This document shows positions 5,242 through 6,720 of a stretch of DNA of 6,720 nucleotides, piece by piece. The DNA is from Chloroflexota bacterium (GTDB lineage Bacteria; Chloroflexota; Dormibacteria; Aeolococcales; Aeolococcaceae). The stretch covers positions 1 through 6,720 of the forward strand of contig VBHE01000179.1 of assembly GCA_005889515.1 (NCBI GenBank), in the 5' to 3' direction. The notes below the pieces were generated by a model that was given only the letters and a program-made list of their open reading frames with translations, searched no databases and had not been told where the DNA came from. The stretch's first letter is position 1. Every line of letters starts with the position of its first letter. Position numbers and translations under genes: made by a program.

Positions 5242-6129
5242 ATGCACGAGGTCGGACCTCGTCACCGCCGCGGTGATGATCTGAATGCAGAGCGCCGGCG
5301 CCCGCTGCGCCGGCTGGCCGCCGCGGGCCTGCTCGCGGCCGCGACCGCCATCGCCGCCGGCGCCGCGGCCACCGTGCCCGGTGCCCTCGGCGTCCGCGCC
5401 GACACGCTCGCGAGCCAGCCCGCCGCGGGCACCGCCTCGGCGACGGCCACCCCGACGCCGACGAAGACCCCGAAGCCGTCGCCGACGCCGAAGCCGTCCA
5501 GGACGCCGAAGCCGTCGCCGACGCCGAAGAGCACGCCGACGCCGCCACCTCCGCCCCCGCCGCCGCCTCCTCCTCCTCCTCCTTCCCCCGCGCCGACGAG
5601 GAAGCCCGCGCCGGCGCCGCCGCACCCCGCGCCTCCGGCGCCGCCGCCCCCGGCCCCGCCGGTGACCGCGCCCGCTCCGCCTCCGCCCGCGCCGCCGGCT
5701 CCGGCCCCGCCGCCGGCGGCGCCCGCGCCGCCGACCGAGGCCGCGGCCATCCCGGCGACGCCGCCGACGCCGCCACCCACCCCGGGCTCCGACCCCGCCA
5801 GCCCGGCACCGGTCGCGGTGCTGCCCGCGAGCGGCCTCGGCCAGGGCGGCCCGCCCTCGTCGCCCGACGGCGGCGGAGGAGGCCCGGCGCCGGTCGTCGC
5901 CCTCCTCGGCGTCCTCCTCCTCGGCGGGAGCGGGGTCGCGATGGCGCTGCGCAACCGGCCGAGGCCGGCGATGGTCCAGGCGACGGCCGCCGGCCTCGCT
6001 CCCGCGGGGCCCGCGGTGGCCGCGGCCGTGCCGGCGCCCTCCCACGCCTTCGAGCGGCTCCCGTCCGACATCCAGAAGGACCTGCTCGAGATCGGGGACA
6101 TGCTCAAGGGCATGGAGGAGGGCATCTAG
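5242..6129 (+). CDS. Proline-rich bitopic surface protein with LPASG motif and C-terminal membrane anchor
   Basis: I do not recognise a named family. The 295-residue protein has a basic N-terminus (RHRR, ERRRPLRR), a hydrophobic export segment (about 25-50, LAAAGLLAAATAIAAGAAA), a Thr/Ala stretch, four TPKPSP-type hexapeptides (76-99), an uninterrupted run of 14 Pro (101-114), and an Ala/Pro-rich stalk to about 190. Then come LPASG (194-198), a Gly/Pro spacer, a second hydrophobic segment (about 216-236, PVVALLGVLLLGGSGVAMAL), the basic stop RNRPRP, and a tail ending in an amphipathic helix, LPSDIQKDLLEIGDMLKGME (273-292). This resembles a cell-wall-spanning stalk. LPASG plus a membrane segment and Arg looks like a sortase signal, but the spacing and the 58-residue tail are too long for a typical one. 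The ATG has a purine-rich ribosome site directly upstream. Only nine bases separate it from the convergent lipoprotein gene. Confidence 0.75.
   Translation: MHEVGPRHRRGDDLNAERRRPLRRLAAAGLLAAATAIAAGAAATVPGALGVRADTLASQPAAGTASATATPTPTKTPKPSPTPKPSRTPKPSPTPKSTPTPPPPPPPPPPPPPPSPAPTRKPAPAPPHPAPPAPPPPAPPVTAPAPPPPAPPAPAPPPAAPAPPTEAAAIPATPPTPPPTPGSDPASPAPVAVLPASGLGQGGPPSSPDGGGGGPAPVVALLGVLLLGGSGVAMALRNRPRPAMVQATAAGLAPAGPAVAAAVPAPSHAFERLPSDIQKDLLEIGDMLKGMEEGI
5467..5538 (+). repeat. Four tandem 18-bp units encoding TPKPSP-type hexapeptides
   Basis: Units at 5467-5484, 5485-5502, 5503-5520 and a diverged 5521-5538 encode TPKPSP, TPKPSR, TPKPSP and TPKSTP. A mixed CCN run for 14 prolines follows at 5542-5583. 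The in-frame array suggests length variation by slippage between strains, and the Lys every sixth residue makes a charged, extended linker. Confidence 0.85.
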
Positions 6130-6138
6130 CCCACCCGG

Positions 6139-6594
6139 CTACTTCACGGTGAAGACGATCGGCTGGGAGTAGACCCTCGGGCTGAAGGGGAAGTGGTCGG
6201 AGGCCACGAACTCCGCCTTGATGGTGTACGTGCCCGGGTGGACGGGGAAGTCCTGGGACAGGGTGTAGGCCATGTACTGCAGGTTGCCGTCGATGTAGAG
6301 GTGCACGTGGCCCATCGTCGGGCTGATGTTCGAGCTGGTGGCCTGCACCACCTGGGCGCCGGTCAGGTCGACGACGACGTGGACCATGGTGGCGGTCACC
6401 GTGCTGCCGTCGGCCGGGGAGGTGATCGAGATCTGCGCCGGCGAGGACGGGCGGTTGGGCGGAGGGGTCCCGGGCGGGACGGTCGCGGACGGCGTCGGGG
6501 TCGACGTGGGGGTGGTGTCGCTCCCGCATCCCGCGCACCCCGCGACCAGGGTGAAGAGCAGGGCCAGGGTACCGGTGATGCGGGCGACTCTCAT
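6139..6594 (-). CDS. Lipoprotein with a C-terminal Ig-like (DUF4399/YtkA-type) beta domain
   Basis: The 151-residue product has a lipoprotein signal, MRVARITGTLALLFTLVAGC, with the lipobox VAGC and lipidated Cys20 (a second AGC follows at 21-23). A flexible Thr/Ser/Pro linker spans about 24-54. The rest (55-151) is one predicted beta-sandwich: ISITSPADGSTV, VHVVVDL, GHVHLYIDG (95-103), PGTYTIKAEFVASDHFPFSP (120-139) and a final PIVFTV strand. GHVHLYIDG and PGTYTI followed by ASDH resemble DUF4399-like or YtkA-like domains, in which His residues sit on loops. Metal binding is possible but not shown. ATG 6594 has AGGAGG 9 bases upstream (6609-6604) and overlaps the stop codon of the upstream gene (ATGA), so the two are likely co-transcribed and translationally coupled. 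The domain name is tentative; the lipoprotein call is firm. Confidence 0.82.
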   Translation of the reverse strand: MRVARITGTLALLFTLVAGCAGCGSDTTPTSTPTPSATVPPGTPPPNRPSSPAQISITSPADGSTVTATMVHVVVDLTGAQVVQATSSNISPTMGHVHLYIDGNLQYMAYTLSQDFPVHPGTYTIKAEFVASDHFPFSPRVYSQPIVFTVK

Positions 6595-6720
6595 GGGGCG
6601 GATCCTCCTCGGACGGGGATGTCGATGTGCGACGTCAGCTGCTGGCAGCCGGCGGCGGCGACGATGTCGAAGCTGTTCGTCCCCGCCTTGACGGTGGCGT
6701 CGGAGACGTAGTGCCCCTGG
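6591..6720 (-). CDS. C-terminal 42 residues of an unidentified protein, 5' end outside window
   Basis: Reading the minus strand from 6719 gives QGHYVSDATVKAGTNSFDIV, then AAAGCQQLTSHIDIPVRGGS and AP, ending at TGA (6593-6591). The frame carries on out of the window, so no start codon is visible. The alternating pattern (VSDATVKAGTNSFDIVA, SHIDIPV) fits the last strands of a beta-sandwich, and the AGTNSFDIVA wording is like cupredoxin or Ig-type extracytoplasmic domains; this is inference from 42 residues. Its stop overlaps the lipoprotein start (ATGA), and the ribosome site of the lipoprotein gene lies inside it, which supports one operon. It contains a single Cys. Confidence 0.65.
   Translation of the reverse strand, partial: QGHYVSDATVKAGTNSFDIVAAAGCQQLTSHIDIPVRGGSAP

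Noticed and set aside
5467..5583. Tandem repeats considered as a CRISPR-like array
   Set aside because: Units are 18 bp, contiguous, in frame and without spacers; they encode a proline-rich linker.
5107..6045. Upstream extension of the padR frame to 501 codons
   Set aside because: The added sequence is almost pure Arg/Gly, antisense to the proline-rich gene. PadR proteins are about 180-200 residues, matching the GTG 5106 start.
5262..6125. Minus-strand 287-codon Gly-rich frame resembling PE_PGRS-like protein
   Set aside because: It is the mirror of proline codons. The plus strand has a ribosome site, an export segment, a membrane anchor and an ordered tail; the minus strand has none of these.

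Overview
This is a very GC-rich (about 70-75% by eye), gene-dense chromosomal window. It looks like a monoderm-type bacterium: an Actinomycetota member or a high-GC Chloroflexota/Dormibacterota relative. The reasons are strong G/C third positions, GTG starts, a LytR-CpsA-Psr (LCP) envelope enzyme, a PadR regulator that looks leaderless, a DUF3052-like protein, a TTGTCCACA-type DnaA box, and signal-peptide and lipobox proteins with Thr/Pro linkers. No rRNA, tRNA, CRISPR array, insertion sequence or phage gene is visible. The lineage is an inference, not a proof.

Layout. (1) Positions 3-755 (+) hold the C-terminal third or more of an acyl-CoA synthetase. Its last ~28 codons run through a G/C palindromic element. 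(2) A 62-bp convergent gap, 756-817, carries three DnaA-box-like 9-mers that overlap an inverted repeat. (3) A minus-strand block, read right to left, holds a secreted low-complexity Leu/Pro/Ser protein (3752-2943), a strong hairpin (2923-2893), an LCP-family protein (2787-1861), and a membrane-anchored beta-propeller protein (1864-818) that starts inside the LCP stop codon (GTGA overlap). (4) The intergenic region 3753-4106 has a second copy of the G/C palindrome and an AT-richer promoter-like stretch with an 8-bp direct repeat. (5) A DUF3052-like gene (4107-4577, +) converges on and overlaps a padR gene (5106-4540, -) by 38 bp. (6) Divergent from padR is a proline-rich bitopic surface protein (5242-6129, +) with an LPASG motif, a C-terminal membrane segment and a cytoplasmic tail. 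(7) Nine bases further on, a minus-strand pair begins: a lipoprotein with an Ig-like domain (6594-6139) and, upstream of it, the 3' end of another gene (6720-6591). These two are joined by an ATGA overlap.

How it fits together. Five of the nine genes encode exported or membrane-anchored products: the LCP protein, the propeller, the secreted repeat protein, the proline-rich protein and the lipoprotein. The window is therefore best read as a cell-envelope neighbourhood. The LCP protein probably attaches a glycopolymer to peptidoglycan and is translationally coupled to the propeller protein. PadR may control itself and the divergent proline-rich gene. I see no defence system or other clearly new multi-gene system. 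The most unusual items are the DnaA-box cluster, the repeated G/C palindrome, the proline-rich protein with an LPxTG-like motif and a long tail, and the LCP variant lacking the usual Asp.
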